Below are positions 1 to 7,243 of a DNA stretch of 9,482 nucleotides, in pieces. The notes beneath the pieces were generated by a model. It was not told where the DNA came from and did not search any database. It saw nothing but the letters and a program-made list of their open reading frames with translations. The number at the start of each line of letters is the position of its first letter. Within the stretch, counting starts at the first letter, position 1. Origin of the DNA: Clostridia bacterium (GTDB lineage: Bacteria > Bacillota > Clostridia > Christensenellales > Borkfalkiaceae); the NCBI GenBank assembly GCA_029052615.1, contig JAIDIR010000011.1:1-9482 (forward strand), given 5' to 3'. Made by a program: the position numbers and the translations under genes.

Positions 1-650
1 TCGCAGAGAAGCGAAAACGTATCACCGAACAGTCTGCGCTGGGGCGAATGGTTCTTGAATTCCTTGGTGCCGTAGTCGGTGAAAAGCACGCAGTCGGGAG
101 CAAATTTAGCCTTTGATATAAAGTCGGGAATTTGGCCGTTCTGCACCCACAGGCTGGGCGAAAGCGCCGCACCGCGCGAAAAATATTTGCCGTACTTTGC
201 AAGCGCGTAAAGGGTCATCAGCCCGCCCATGGAGCTGCCCGCAATAAAGGTGTTGCCCCTGTCGGGCAGGGTGCGGAACTCTCCGTCAACCCAACCCTTA
301 AAGTCGGAAACAAGCCAGTCCATATACTTCTTGCCGCGCCCGACAATCTTCTGTCCGTGAAAGTCGAAGGTCACGGGCGAGTACTCCGAAAGGCGCATAT
401 TGCCCTCGTGGTTGCACTCCACCGCCGCAACTATAAGCGGCGTGCCCGTCTTGTCTAAATACTCCTCAAGCCCCCAGCACTTGCCGAAGGTCGCCTCCTC
501 GTCGGTGAACAGATTGTGCCCGTCGAACATATACAGAACGGGATAACGCGTATCCTCGTCCTCTTCGTAACCGACCGGCAGATAGACGTAGGCGCACCTT
601 TGCTTTTCACCCGTGAGGGCGGGAATTTTAATTTGCCTGCGTACTACCAT
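1..650 (-). CDS. Putative esterase, alpha/beta hydrolase (C-terminus cut off by window edge)
   Basis: The reading frame starts with ATG at 650 on the minus strand and runs 216 codons off the window edge. The protein resembles the 'putative esterase' (enterochelin esterase/feruloyl esterase D-like) alpha/beta hydrolases. It has an early strand motif YPVLYMFDGHNLF (residues 37-49), the nucleophile elbow G-S-S-M-G with Ser140, and the segment SPSLW (164-168) typical of this family. A later TDYGTKE stretch (191-197) is where these enzymes carry an acidic catalytic residue; the catalytic His would lie beyond the edge. No signal peptide is visible, so it is probably cytosolic. The start overlaps the 3' end of the upstream hydrolase gene by 23 bp, with AAGGA just before ATG, so the two are probably translationally coupled. 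The substrate is unknown; sugar esters are a guess from the glycosidase upstream. Confidence 0.85.
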   Translation of the reverse strand, partial: MVVRRQIKIPALTGEKQRCAYVYLPVGYEEDEDTRYPVLYMFDGHNLFTDEEATFGKCWGLEEYLDKTGTPLIVAAVECNHEGNMRLSEYSPVTFDFHGQKIVGRGKKYMDWLVSDFKGWVDGEFRTLPDRGNTFIAGSSMGGLMTLYALAKYGKYFSRGAALSPSLWVQNGQIPDFISKAKFAPDCVLFTDYGTKEFKNHSPQRRLFGDTFSLLC

Positions 651-1569
651 TGTCCTTAATATTGTCCTTTAAAAAACCCGCAAGGTCCTCGAATAGCTGC
701 GGCGCGCACAAATCGTTTACAATCTCGTGGCGGCAGCCGCGGTATAAAATCATGCTGACGTCCTTGCCGTATTTCGCCATCTTGCCGCAAAACTTTTCCA
801 CGCCCTTTCCGTAATCGCCCACGGGGTCGTCCGCGCCCGCAACTATAAATATAGGAAGCTTAGCAGGAACTGACTTCATAGTCGAAGCCTTGCACGCCTC
901 GTGAATAATGCTGAACAAGCCGTAGAACGCATTGCAGGTAAACGGCACGCCGCACAGCGGGTCGGCGATATAATTATCTACGTTTTCGGGATTGGCGCTC
1001 AGCCAGTCGAAGTGCGTGCGCTTTTCGAATTTTTTGTTGTACGAGCCGAACGCGGTGTTGTCTATAAACTTGCTGCGGTAACGCCAGCCCTTGAACAGCG
1101 CAACCAGCTTGGTGATAAACTTTGCGCTTCCCGTTGTCGCCTTGCTCTTGAAGCCCGTGCCCATAACTATCGCGCCCGCAAGCTCTTTGCCGTAAAGCGA
1201 AATGTACTTGCGGCAGAAGAACGAGCCCATTGAATGACCCATAACGAAATAGGGCAGACCGGGATGCTTTTCCTTTACGATTTCTGTGAGCGCGCGTATA
1301 TCTTTAAGAACGGGCGCATATCCCTTCTGCTCGGCGAAATAGCCCAAGTCGTCCTCACTGCAAACCGACTTGCCGTGGCCTAAATGGTCCTCCGCGCAGA
1401 CGGTTATTCCCTGCTTTGCAAGATATTCCGCAAGCGGCGCGTAACGTTCGGCGTACTCCGCCATACCGTGAATAATCTGTAAAACGGCTACGGGCTCGCC
1501 CTCCGCCTGCCATATGCAGGCGTGAATATTAGTCTTTCCGTCGGAAGAAGGATAATATATTTCTTGCAT
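628..1569 (-). CDS. Alpha/beta hydrolase, monoacylglycerol lipase/lysophospholipase-like (S33 type)
   Basis: I place the start at ATG 1569 (313 aa): GGGAG lies 5 nt upstream of it, whereas the longer frame from TTG 1581 would put this ribosome binding site inside the gene. The protein carries the oxyanion-region motif HGMAEYAERY near residues 34-43 and the pattern DHLGHGKS near 61-68. The nucleophile elbow is G-H-S-M-G with Ser113. An acidic residue follows in AGADDPV (Asp247/248), and a His sits in CRHEIVND (His281). Together these form a complete Ser-Asp-His triad of the 'hydrolase_4' group, which includes monoglyceride lipases and lysophospholipases. There is no signal peptide or membrane segment, so it is likely cytosolic. 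The substrate cannot be read from sequence: a glycerolipid or another acyl ester is expected for the family. The gene has its own promoter in the gap after the glycosidase and overlaps the next esterase. Confidence 0.9.
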   Translation of the reverse strand: MQEIYYPSSDGKTNIHACIWQAEGEPVAVLQIIHGMAEYAERYAPLAEYLAKQGITVCAEDHLGHGKSVCSEDDLGYFAEQKGYAPVLKDIRALTEIVKEKHPGLPYFVMGHSMGSFFCRKYISLYGKELAGAIVMGTGFKSKATTGSAKFITKLVALFKGWRYRSKFIDNTAFGSYNKKFEKRTHFDWLSANPENVDNYIADPLCGVPFTCNAFYGLFSIIHEACKASTMKSVPAKLPIFIVAGADDPVGDYGKGVEKFCGKMAKYGKDVSMILYRGCRHEIVNDLCAPQLFEDLAGFLKDNIKDNGSTQAN

Positions 1570-1605
1570 ATTAACTCCCAAACAGCATTTGGTATTCTAC
1601 CGAAA

Positions 1606-1634
1606 ATTATAGCACTACCCAAACGCTAAATCAA
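1606..1634 (-). promoter_or_regulatory. Predicted sigma-A promoter for the hydrolase-esterase pair
   Basis: On the minus strand TTGATT (1634-1629) is followed by a 17-bp spacer and a perfect TATAAT (1611-1606). It lies in the 66-bp gap just after the glycosidase stop codon and about 40 bp before the hydrolase ATG. The two esterase genes may therefore be transcribed separately as well as by read-through from the glycosidase. The prediction rests on hexamer match and spacing only. Confidence 0.55.
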
Positions 1635-1635
1635 G

Positions 1636-3963
1636 TTATTTTTTCTTGAGTATTTTGCGCAGCCCCTTAAACAGGTGCCCGTCGCACGCAAGCAGGAAGC
1701 CCTGCGCCTGCGCGTCGTTGAAATTCATAAACTGCAACAGCGACCTTAAGCACAGCCACTCGAATACGACCGACTTGATTTTGTCCTTGGAGTGCCTGCT
1801 CTGCTTTGCGATTATGCCGAATATTTTTGCGACCAGCCCCCTGCAATATATGAGGTCGGCAACCTGCATATCCATACTTGCGCGCATACCCTTTTTTGGC
1901 GCAACATACGGTTCGTCGGGGGATATATGGCTTTCAAAGTACTCTTTATACGTCTGTTTAACGCCCTGACCGTCCGCAAGGGCGCAGCCCTCGGGCAGAT
2001 TGCTTTGAGTTATTTCCACCGTGCCGGCAAACAACGCGTGCGCACTGTCCTCGTTTAAAGTCACGTCGTAAACGCCGCCCGCCTTGAAGCGGTGCTTATC
2101 CGTATTCCAGATGCGGAAGGAATATTCGTCGAAAGCAAGGCTGACCTGCCTGCTCTCCCCCGCCTGCAAAAACACCTTTTTAAAAAGCTTAAGCTCGAAG
2201 GGCGAAGCCTGCAAATTTGCCCTCGGCGCGCGGATATACACCTGCGCAACCGCCGCGCCCGCAACGCCGCCCGTGTTCTTTACGGTAAAGCGCACTCCGC
2301 GCCCGTCGACTTTAAAGTCCGAATATTCGAACCGCGTGTACGAAAGCCCGTACCCGAAAGGATATTTGACGGGAACACCGAACGAATTATAATACTTATA
2401 GCCGACGTAAATGCCCTCGGCGTAGTCGCTTCTTAGCGGGCTGTCCGCGTACACCTTTGCGCACGCCTCGCCGCCCTCTTTTAGCGGATAGGTTTCGGCA
2501 AGTCTGCCCGACGGATTGACCTCGCCCGTAAGCGCGCGCACCACCGCTCTTGCGCCGCTCTGTCCGCCAAGATGGGCTAAAAGCAGAGCGTCCGCGTGAA
2601 CGTCCCAGTCGGTTAAAACGGCGCTTCCGCAGGACAAAACCACGACTATTTTCTTGCCGAGCTTGGCAAGCTTTTGAATAAGCTCGATTTGGTTTGCGTT
2701 AATGGAAAGCTCGGTTCTGTCGCACCCTTCGGACTCCTTGTTTTCGTCCAGACCGAGGCACAGAACGACGGTATCCGCGCGCTTTGCAAGACGGACGGCG
2801 CGTCTTATCTGCGCTCCGCTTTTACCGCCCGCGCGCTTGAAGCCGCGCGCAAAACCTATAAATTTTAAGGGTGATTTCTTAATTTCCCCCAATATATTCG
2901 CCAGCGAAGTGGGAACTATCTGCGAAGAACCCGCCCCCTGATAGCGCGGCTTGCTTGCAAAATCGCCGATAACCGCCACCCTTTCGCCGTCTTTCAAGGG
3001 CAGCGCGCCGCCCTCGTTTTTCAATAATACAAGGCTCTCGGCGGCAACCCTTGCGGCAAACTCGTCGTGCTCCTTTTTATCGTAAGGCTTATTTTCGATT
3101 GCCTGCGACCTGCGCGCAAACTTGGCAATGCGCTCCACGCAGTCGTCCACCTTGCTCTCGTCCAGCTCTCCGCTCCTGACGGCGGCAACGACCTCCGCGG
3201 CGGAAATCGCACACGCGGGCATTTCCAGATCGGCACCCGCTTCAACCGCCTTTACCCTTCCGCGGCTGCCGCCCCAGTCGGAAACGACCAGCCCTTCAAA
3301 GCCCCATTCGGTGCGCAGCACGTCGGTTAAAAGGTAGCGGCTCTGATTGCAGTACTCGCCGTTGAGTCTGTTGTAAGCGGACATAACCGCGCCAGCCTTG
3401 CCCTCCTTAACGGCGATTTCAAAACCCGTAAGATAGGTTTCCCTGAGAGTCTGTTCGTCCACGCGGCTGTCGCAGTACATACGCGCGTACTCACGGCTGT
3501 TTACCGCAAAATGCTTTACGCACGCCGTCACGCCCGTGCTCTGTATTCCGCGTACGTACGCCGCGGCAATCTTGCCCGAAAGATAGCTATCCTCCGAAAA
3601 GTATTCGAAATTTCTGCCGCACAGCGGACTGCGCTTTATATTGAGACCGGGACCCAGCACCATTGAAACGCCGAACGAAGCCGCCTCGCGCGCGATGTGC
3701 TCGCCCAGCTCCTCGCAAAGCTCTTCGTCAAACGAGCAGGCAACCGCCGAAGCCGTGGGAAAGCAGGTCGCGGGAAAGGAGCCGCCCATACCCAGATGGT
3801 TGGGGCGCTTGTCCTGCACGCGCATACCGTTGGGACCGTCGGCAAGCTTAACGGAGGGCAGGTCAATATCCTTGCACTCCGCAGTGCGCCAGAAGCCGCC
3901 GCCCGTCAACAGCTTTGCCTTCACCTCAATATCCAGTTGTGCTATCTTCTCTCTGTCCGTCAT
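1636..3963 (-). CDS. Glycoside hydrolase family 3 beta-glucosidase-type enzyme
   Basis: With ATG 3963 as start the protein is 775 aa. A longer frame opens at GTG 4011, but it has no ribosome binding site and would begin at the predicted transcription start. The N-terminal barrel domain has DGPNGMR (42-48), a GRNFEYFSED segment, KHFAVNSRE (150-158) and the nucleophile motif VVSDWGG (Asp229). The second domain carries ESEGCDR (about 410-415), where family 3 beta-glucosidases have the general acid/base; Glu412 is the candidate. FGYGLSYTRFEY (about 536-547) marks entry into the fibronectin type III-like domain. A helical tail of about 110 residues follows, as in many clostridial relatives. There is no signal peptide, so it should act on imported beta-linked oligosaccharides or glycosides in the cytoplasm. 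Exact sugar specificity (glucoside or xyloside) cannot be set from sequence. Confidence 0.94.
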   Translation of the reverse strand: MTDREKIAQLDIEVKAKLLTGGGFWRTAECKDIDLPSVKLADGPNGMRVQDKRPNHLGMGGSFPATCFPTASAVACSFDEELCEELGEHIAREAASFGVSMVLGPGLNIKRSPLCGRNFEYFSEDSYLSGKIAAAYVRGIQSTGVTACVKHFAVNSREYARMYCDSRVDEQTLRETYLTGFEIAVKEGKAGAVMSAYNRLNGEYCNQSRYLLTDVLRTEWGFEGLVVSDWGGSRGRVKAVEAGADLEMPACAISAAEVVAAVRSGELDESKVDDCVERIAKFARRSQAIENKPYDKKEHDEFAARVAAESLVLLKNEGGALPLKDGERVAVIGDFASKPRYQGAGSSQIVPTSLANILGEIKKSPLKFIGFARGFKRAGGKSGAQIRRAVRLAKRADTVVLCLGLDENKESEGCDRTELSINANQIELIQKLAKLGKKIVVVLSCGSAVLTDWDVHADALLLAHLGGQSGARAVVRALTGEVNPSGRLAETYPLKEGGEACAKVYADSPLRSDYAEGIYVGYKYYNSFGVPVKYPFGYGLSYTRFEYSDFKVDGRGVRFTVKNTGGVAGAAVAQVYIRAPRANLQASPFELKLFKKVFLQAGESRQVSLAFDEYSFRIWNTDKHRFKAGGVYDVTLNEDSAHALFAGTVEITQSNLPEGCALADGQGVKQTYKEYFESHISPDEPYVAPKKGMRASMDMQVADLIYCRGLVAKIFGIIAKQSRHSKDKIKSVVFEWLCLRSLLQFMNFNDAQAQGFLLACDGHLFKGLRKILKKK

Positions 3964-4018
3964 AAAATATACCGCTTTTATTTTATCACCGCGCAAAAAT
4001 TTTTGCAACACAAAATAA

Positions 4019-4047
4019 AATGTATAATTATTTATATTTTAACTCAA
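4019..4047 (-). promoter_or_regulatory. Possible promoter of the GH3 gene
   Basis: On the minus strand TTGAGT (4047-4042) is followed after 17 bp by TACATT (4024-4019); an overlapping TATACA could serve instead at shorter spacing. The sequence is very AT-rich, so chance matches are likely. If real, transcription would begin near 4012, which disfavours GTG 4011 as the start codon. Confidence 0.35.
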
Positions 4048-4084
4048 ATATTGTATAATTATTAAAGAATATACACGAATACCG

Positions 4085-4113
4085 TTGACAAATTTATAAA
4101 AAACGCATATAAT
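4085..4113 (+). promoter_or_regulatory. Consensus sigma-A promoter of trpB2
   Basis: TTGACA (4085-4090) and TATAAT (4108-4113) are both perfect consensus hexamers with the ideal 17-bp spacer. Transcription should begin near 4120, giving a leader of about 58 nt. Such a strong promoter suggests high expression unless it is held down by a repressor or by the leader hairpin. Confidence 0.85.
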
Positions 4114-4129
4114 AACGGCAATTACTTAT

Positions 4130-4167
4130 AAACCGCGGCAATAAAAAATCAACGCGGTTTAGGGAGG
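4130..4167 (+). promoter_or_regulatory. Leader hairpin adjoining the trpB2 ribosome binding site
   Basis: AAACCGCG (4130-4137) and CGCGGTTT (4153-4160) form a perfect 8-bp stem with a 15-nt A-rich loop. The 3' arm ends immediately before the ribosome binding site AGGGAGG (4161-4167). There is no T-run, so this is not a terminator. The hairpin could influence ribosome access or mRNA 5' stability. I see no T-box or known riboswitch pattern in this short leader. Confidence 0.5.
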
Positions 4168-4177
4168 TTGAAAGACC

Positions 4178-5524
4178 GTGAAAGACGTGCCTTACAAAGT
4201 ATACTTAACCGAAGAGGAGCTGCCCAAGAAATGGCTGAACATCAAGGCTTTTATGAAGGACAAGCCCGCTCCCCTCATCAACCCCGCAACCAAACAGCCC
4301 TGCACCAAGGAGGAGCTTTGCAACGTTTTCTGTGAAGAGCTTGCCGAGCAGGAGCTGAACTCCACGGACGAATATATCGACATACCCAAGCCGATAAGCG
4401 ATTTTTATAAGCTGTACAGACCCAGCCCCTTAATCCGCGCTTACGGTCTGGAAGAATATCTGGACACCCCCGCGGAGATATATTATAAGTTCGAGGGCAA
4501 CAACACCTCCGGCTCGCACAAGTTGAATTCTGCGGCGGCGCAGATTTACTACGCCAAAAAGCAGGGCTTGAAGGCGGTTACCACCGAAACGGGCGCGGGT
4601 CAGTGGGGCACGGCGCTTGCTATGGCGGGCGCGCACTTCGGCATGCCCGTGCACGTGTATATGGTCAAGGTATCCTACGAGCAGAAGCCTTTCAGGCGCA
4701 ACGTTATGAACGTTTACGGCGCCAACGTCGTCGCTTCCCCCTCCGAAACGACCGAGGCGGGCAGAAGAATTTTAAAGGAGCACCCCGGCACTAACGGCTC
4801 GCTGGGCTGCGCAATTTCCGAAGCGGTTGAGGCGGCGGTGACCGACCCCGAGCACAAGACGCGCTACGTTCTCGGCTCGGTTCTCGACCAAGTCCTTTTG
4901 CACCAGTCGGTAATCGGTCTGGAAACCAAGACCGCGCTCGACAAGATAGGCAGAAAGCCCGACGTCATAGTCGGCTGTGCGGGCGGCGGTTCCAACCTTG
5001 GCGGACTTATCGCGCCCTTCGTTGCCGAAAAGCTGCAGGGCAAATCCAATCCGCGAATAATCGCCGTGGAGCCTGCCAGCTGCCCTTCGTTCACGCGCGG
5101 CACCTACCGCTACGACTTCTGCGACACGGGCAAGATTTGTCCGCAGGCTAAGATGTACACGCTCGGCTGTGACTTTATCCCAAGCGCCAACCACGCGGGC
5201 GGACTGAGATACCACGGCATGAGCCCCGTGCTTTCCAAGCTGTACGACGACAAATATATGGAGGCAAAGTCCTACACCCAGACGGAGGTTTTCGAGGCGG
5301 CGGTTACCTTTGCAAAAATCGAAGGCACCCTTCCCGCACCCGAATCCTCGCACGCAATCAAGGGCGCAATCGACGCCGCACTGGAGTGTAAAAAGACGGG
5401 CGAAAAGAAGGTTATCGTGTTCGGACTGACAGGCACGGGCTACTTCGATTTAAAGGCGTACGACGAATTTTTGAGCGGCAAAATGAGCGACCATATTCCC
5501 ACGGATAAGGAAATCGGGTTGTAA
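4178..5524 (+). CDS. trpB: TrpB2-type tryptophan synthase beta chain (PLP enzyme)
   Basis: The 448-residue protein starts at GTG 4178, set by AGGGAGG 10 nt upstream. It is a fold-type II pyridoxal-phosphate enzyme that condenses indole with L-serine to give tryptophan. The Schiff-base lysine is Lys115 in GSHKLNSA. The motif TETGAGQWG (136-144) contains the catalytic Glu137; Trp in place of the His of GQHG fits the TrpB2 subgroup. The glycine-rich GGGSN loop (269-273) binds the cofactor phosphate. Length (about 450 against about 400) and the N-terminal region with YRPSPLIRA also match TrpB2. No trpA or other trp gene lies within the window, so it stands alone, as TrpB2 genes often do. TrpB2 proteins generally do not pair with TrpA in the classical way; a role in indole salvage is the usual proposal, not something seen here. 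Confidence 0.93.
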   Translation: MKDVPYKVYLTEEELPKKWLNIKAFMKDKPAPLINPATKQPCTKEELCNVFCEELAEQELNSTDEYIDIPKPISDFYKLYRPSPLIRAYGLEEYLDTPAEIYYKFEGNNTSGSHKLNSAAAQIYYAKKQGLKAVTTETGAGQWGTALAMAGAHFGMPVHVYMVKVSYEQKPFRRNVMNVYGANVVASPSETTEAGRRILKEHPGTNGSLGCAISEAVEAAVTDPEHKTRYVLGSVLDQVLLHQSVIGLETKTALDKIGRKPDVIVGCAGGGSNLGGLIAPFVAEKLQGKSNPRIIAVEPASCPSFTRGTYRYDFCDTGKICPQAKMYTLGCDFIPSANHAGGLRYHGMSPVLSKLYDDKYMEAKSYTQTEVFEAAVTFAKIEGTLPAPESSHAIKGAIDAALECKKTGEKKVIVFGLTGTGYFDLKAYDEFLSGKMSDHIPTDKEIGL

Positions 5525-5545
5525 TAACCGTTAAATAAAAGCAGG

Positions 5546-5586
5546 GCGCCCGCGCAACGTAAAAACCGTTGCGCGGGCGCTTAATT
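5546..5586 (+). terminator. Strong GC-rich terminator between convergent genes
   Basis: A perfect 14-bp stem (5546-5559 with 5567-5580) encloses a 7-nt A-rich loop and is followed by TTAATTT. It lies 22 bp after the trpB2 stop. The T-tract is short, but the stem is exceptionally stable. On the minus strand the flank is also fairly T-rich (5531-5540 read in reverse), so it may also stop transcripts from the convergent dehydrogenase gene. Confidence 0.8.
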
Positions 5587-5629
5587 TCGCCATATTACGG
5601 GGTTAACCGCATATTTCAGGCAAATTTCT

Positions 5630-6796
5630 TTACAGACTTGCCTTTAAAATATCCTTTATCTCGCCCTTATCAAGCACCTTGTATCCGCCGTCCATAATCA
5701 GCGTGCTCTCCACAATTCCGTCCAGCATCTGCTCGGTTGCACCCAGGTCGGTTATGTTCATAACCAGACCGATTTTCTTCATCCACTTCTCCATCTCGGA
5801 CAAGCCCTCTAAAGCGACTTGCTCTTCGCTCTTGCCCTCACTTCTCACGTTCCACACGTTGACGGCGTAGCGTGCAAACTTCTTCAAGCCGTAGGGCATG
5901 ATATGGCGGTAATAGGGCATAGAAACGGCGGCAAGCGTCATTCCGTGCGTCGCGTCGGTGTGCGCGCCGACCGCCTGACCGAGCATATGCACTTCCCAGT
6001 CGGTGGACTTTCCCTTGGCAACCAGCGTGTTCAGCGCCCATGTCGCGATCCACATAATGTTGCTCCTCGCCTCGTAATCGGTGGGATTGCCCACGGCAAT
6101 ATCCGCGCTGTGTATAAGCGAGCGCAGCAGCCCCTCCATAATATAATCGCTGGTGTTGTCGTCGGTGCCCGAAAAGTATTGTTCGAGTATGTGCGACATA
6201 ATGTCGTATATGCCCGAAATCATCTGATACCTGGGCAGCGTGTACGTGAATTCGGGATTTAAAACCGAGAACTTGGGGAAGACGTTTTCACCGAACACGT
6301 GACCTATTTTAAGCTTCTGCGCGTGGTTGGTTATTACCGAGCCGCCGTTCATTTCACTGCCCGTTCCAACCATAGTCAGAACGCATCCGACGGGCACTAT
6401 ATCGCAGGTAACGTCCTCGAAACGGATAAAATATTTATCCCATGCGTCCTCGTTGCAGTTGACCGAAACCGAAACGGCTTTGGCATAGTCGCACACGGAG
6501 CCGCCTCCCACAGCTAAAATAAGGTCGGCCTTTGCCGCCCTCGCGCGGGCAATGCCCTCGCTGAGCTTGTCCGCCGTGGGGTTGGGCATAACGCCCGCGT
6601 CCTCGAAAATATTCTTGCCGTTCGCCTGCAAAATGGCAACGACTTTATCGTATACGCCGTTCTTCTTTATCGAGCCGCCTCCGTAAACGAGCAGCACGTT
6701 TTTGCCGTACTTGGGAAGCTCTTCGTTCAGCCCGTCCAGCGCGTCCTTGCCGAAATAAAGCTTGGTGGGATTGCAGTAAGTGAAATTGCCTAACAT
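5630..6796 (-). CDS. Iron-containing alcohol dehydrogenase, butanol dehydrogenase/YqhD-like
   Basis: This 388-residue group III alcohol dehydrogenase reduces aldehydes such as butanal to alcohols with NAD(P)H, usually as a fermentation end step or for aldehyde detoxification. ATG 6796 is supported by AAAGGAGA 6 nt upstream. The N-terminal nucleotide-binding part shows VYGGGSIKKNGVYD (38-50), as in clostridial and Thermotoga butanol dehydrogenases, and the AVGGGSVCDYAK loop (95-106). The expected metal ligands are all present: Asp198 and His202 in YDIMSH, His270 in WEVH and His284 in ATHG. Length is normal and the gene looks intact. Gly-Gly-Ser at residues 40-42 in the cofactor loop suggests NADPH preference, by analogy with YqhD. 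It has its own strong promoter and converges on trpB2 across a terminator, so it is a single-gene unit. The in vivo substrate is uncertain. Confidence 0.94.
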   Translation of the reverse strand: MLGNFTYCNPTKLYFGKDALDGLNEELPKYGKNVLLVYGGGSIKKNGVYDKVVAILQANGKNIFEDAGVMPNPTADKLSEGIARARAAKADLILAVGGGSVCDYAKAVSVSVNCNEDAWDKYFIRFEDVTCDIVPVGCVLTMVGTGSEMNGGSVITNHAQKLKIGHVFGENVFPKFSVLNPEFTYTLPRYQMISGIYDIMSHILEQYFSGTDDNTSDYIMEGLLRSLIHSADIAVGNPTDYEARSNIMWIATWALNTLVAKGKSTDWEVHMLGQAVGAHTDATHGMTLAAVSMPYYRHIMPYGLKKFARYAVNVWNVRSEGKSEEQVALEGLSEMEKWMKKIGLVMNITDLGATEQMLDGIVESTLIMDGGYKVLDKGEIKDILKASL

Positions 6797-6831
6797 GGGT
6801 ATCTCCTTTATTCTGATTTTTTTACGGTATT

Positions 6832-6860
6832 ATTGTATAACCCGCAGGGCGATATGTCAA
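6832..6860 (-). promoter_or_regulatory. Strong sigma-A promoter of the alcohol dehydrogenase gene
   Basis: On the minus strand a perfect TTGACA (6860-6855) is followed by 17 bp and TACAAT (6837-6832). Transcription should start near 6825, about 29 nt before the ATG, so the leader holds little beyond the AAAGGAGA ribosome binding site. The spacer carries a short GC-rich palindrome (GCCCTGCGGG) that could bind a regulator, but this is weak evidence. Confidence 0.8.
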
Positions 6861-6907
6861 CCCCGATAAAATTTTTCGGATAAAATAAAAAACGCACGCA
6901 AAAACGC

Positions 6908-6936
6908 TTGAATTTTTGCGCAACGTCCTATATAAT
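6908..6936 (+). promoter_or_regulatory. Original tRNA-Gln promoter, now orphaned
   Basis: TTGAAT (6908-6913), a 17-bp spacer and a perfect TATAAT (6931-6936) stand 19 bp before the truncated tRNA copy. This is normal tRNA promoter geometry. After insertion of the element it can only produce a half-tRNA joined to element sequence. Confidence 0.7.
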
Positions 6937-6948
6937 AAGTGAGTAAAT

Positions 6949-6992
6949 TGAATATTGGGGTGTCGCCAAGCGGTAAGGCAACGGACTCTGAC
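6949..6992 (+). repeat. 44-bp direct repeat, left attachment site (attL)
   Basis: These 44 bases are identical to 9248-9291. The repeat begins 7 nt before the first tRNA base and ends exactly at the 3' edge of the anticodon loop; flanking sequences on both sides differ between the copies. A shared block inside a tRNA gene that bounds an AT-rich insert is the signature of site-specific integration. The crossover probably lies in the anticodon stem-loop part of the block, as is common for tyrosine recombinases. Confidence 0.85.
6956..6992 (+). pseudogene. Truncated tRNA-Gln, 5' half only
   Basis: These 37 bases equal the first 37 bases of the complete tRNA-Gln at 9255. They cover the 5' acceptor strand, the D arm, the 5' anticodon stem and the whole anticodon loop with CTG. 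After 6992 the sequence departs from tRNA, so neither the anticodon stem nor the T arm can form. It cannot give a functional tRNA. Confidence 0.9.
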
Positions 6993-7014
6993 CTCCTACT
7001 TTTTGATGATAATA

Positions 7015-7069
7015 ACAGCATATCGACAGTGTTTTAACACACATACGGTATGCTGTATTTTTTATTTTA
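7015..7069 (+). terminator. Hairpin with T-rich tail after the half-tRNA
   Basis: ACAGCATA (7015-7022) pairs perfectly with TATGCTGT (7049-7056), and the enclosed sequence has a small inner GTGTT/AACAC palindrome. The stem is followed by the T-rich run 7057-7069. It would stop transcription begun at the orphaned tRNA promoter, giving an RNA of roughly 120 nt. The loop is longer than ideal, so efficiency is uncertain. Confidence 0.6.
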
Positions 7070-7092
7070 TTAAAAATAAATCAAGAACAAAT

Positions 7093-7108
7093 TTCGGCTA
7101 CCTTTGGG
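7093..7108 (+). repeat. Candidate integrase arm-type site, left end
   Basis: TTCGGCTACCTTTGGG matches the right-end sequence at 9135-9150 at 14 of 16 positions in the same orientation. It lies 100 bp inside the left repeat. Paired motifs at such distances from the core resemble arm-binding sites of lambda-like tyrosine integrases, but binding here is inferred only. Confidence 0.45.
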
Positions 7109-7151
7109 CTTGCAAATCGGCGCACAAAAAATAGTTGCTTTGCAATACTAG

Positions 7152-7190
7152 AAGTTATCCAAAAAATGTATAACTTTTTATTTAAAAGTT
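7152..7190 (+). promoter_or_regulatory. Overlapping inverted repeats upstream of the XRE promoter (possible operators)
   Basis: AAGTTAT (7152-7158) is inversely repeated as ATAACTT (7170-7176) after 11 bp. AACTTTT (7172-7178) is inversely repeated as AAAAGTT (7184-7190) after 5 bp. The two palindromes share their middle half-site and end just before the -35 box at 7192. They could be operators for the downstream repressor. The region is AT-rich, so chance is not excluded. Confidence 0.4.
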
Positions 7191-7191
7191 C

Positions 7192-7220
7192 TTGACAAAA
7201 TTTTCCAGAAGCTGTATACT
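7192..7220 (+). promoter_or_regulatory. Strong promoter of the XRE-ImmA operon
   Basis: TTGACA (7192-7197) is perfect consensus, followed by a 17-bp spacer and TATACT (7215-7220). Transcription should begin near 7227, only about 17 nt before the ATG, leaving just room for the GGAGG ribosome binding site. It lies directly downstream of the paired inverted repeats, consistent with autoregulation. Confidence 0.8.
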
Positions 7221-7243
7221 GTAACTAGGTTTGGAGGTAAATT

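Noticed and set aside
1570..1581. Longer start for the alpha/beta hydrolase at TTG 1581
   Set aside because: The GGGAG ribosome binding site overlaps this extension and is correctly spaced for ATG 1569.
3964..4011. 16-residue N-terminal extension of the GH3 protein from GTG 4011
   Set aside because: It lacks a ribosome binding site and coincides with the predicted transcription start; ATG 3963 fits better, although its own ribosome binding site is also weak.
4772..5353. 193-codon open frame on the minus strand opposite trpB2
   Set aside because: It lies wholly inside the well-supported trpB2 gene, shows no family motif and owes its length to GC-biased codon composition.
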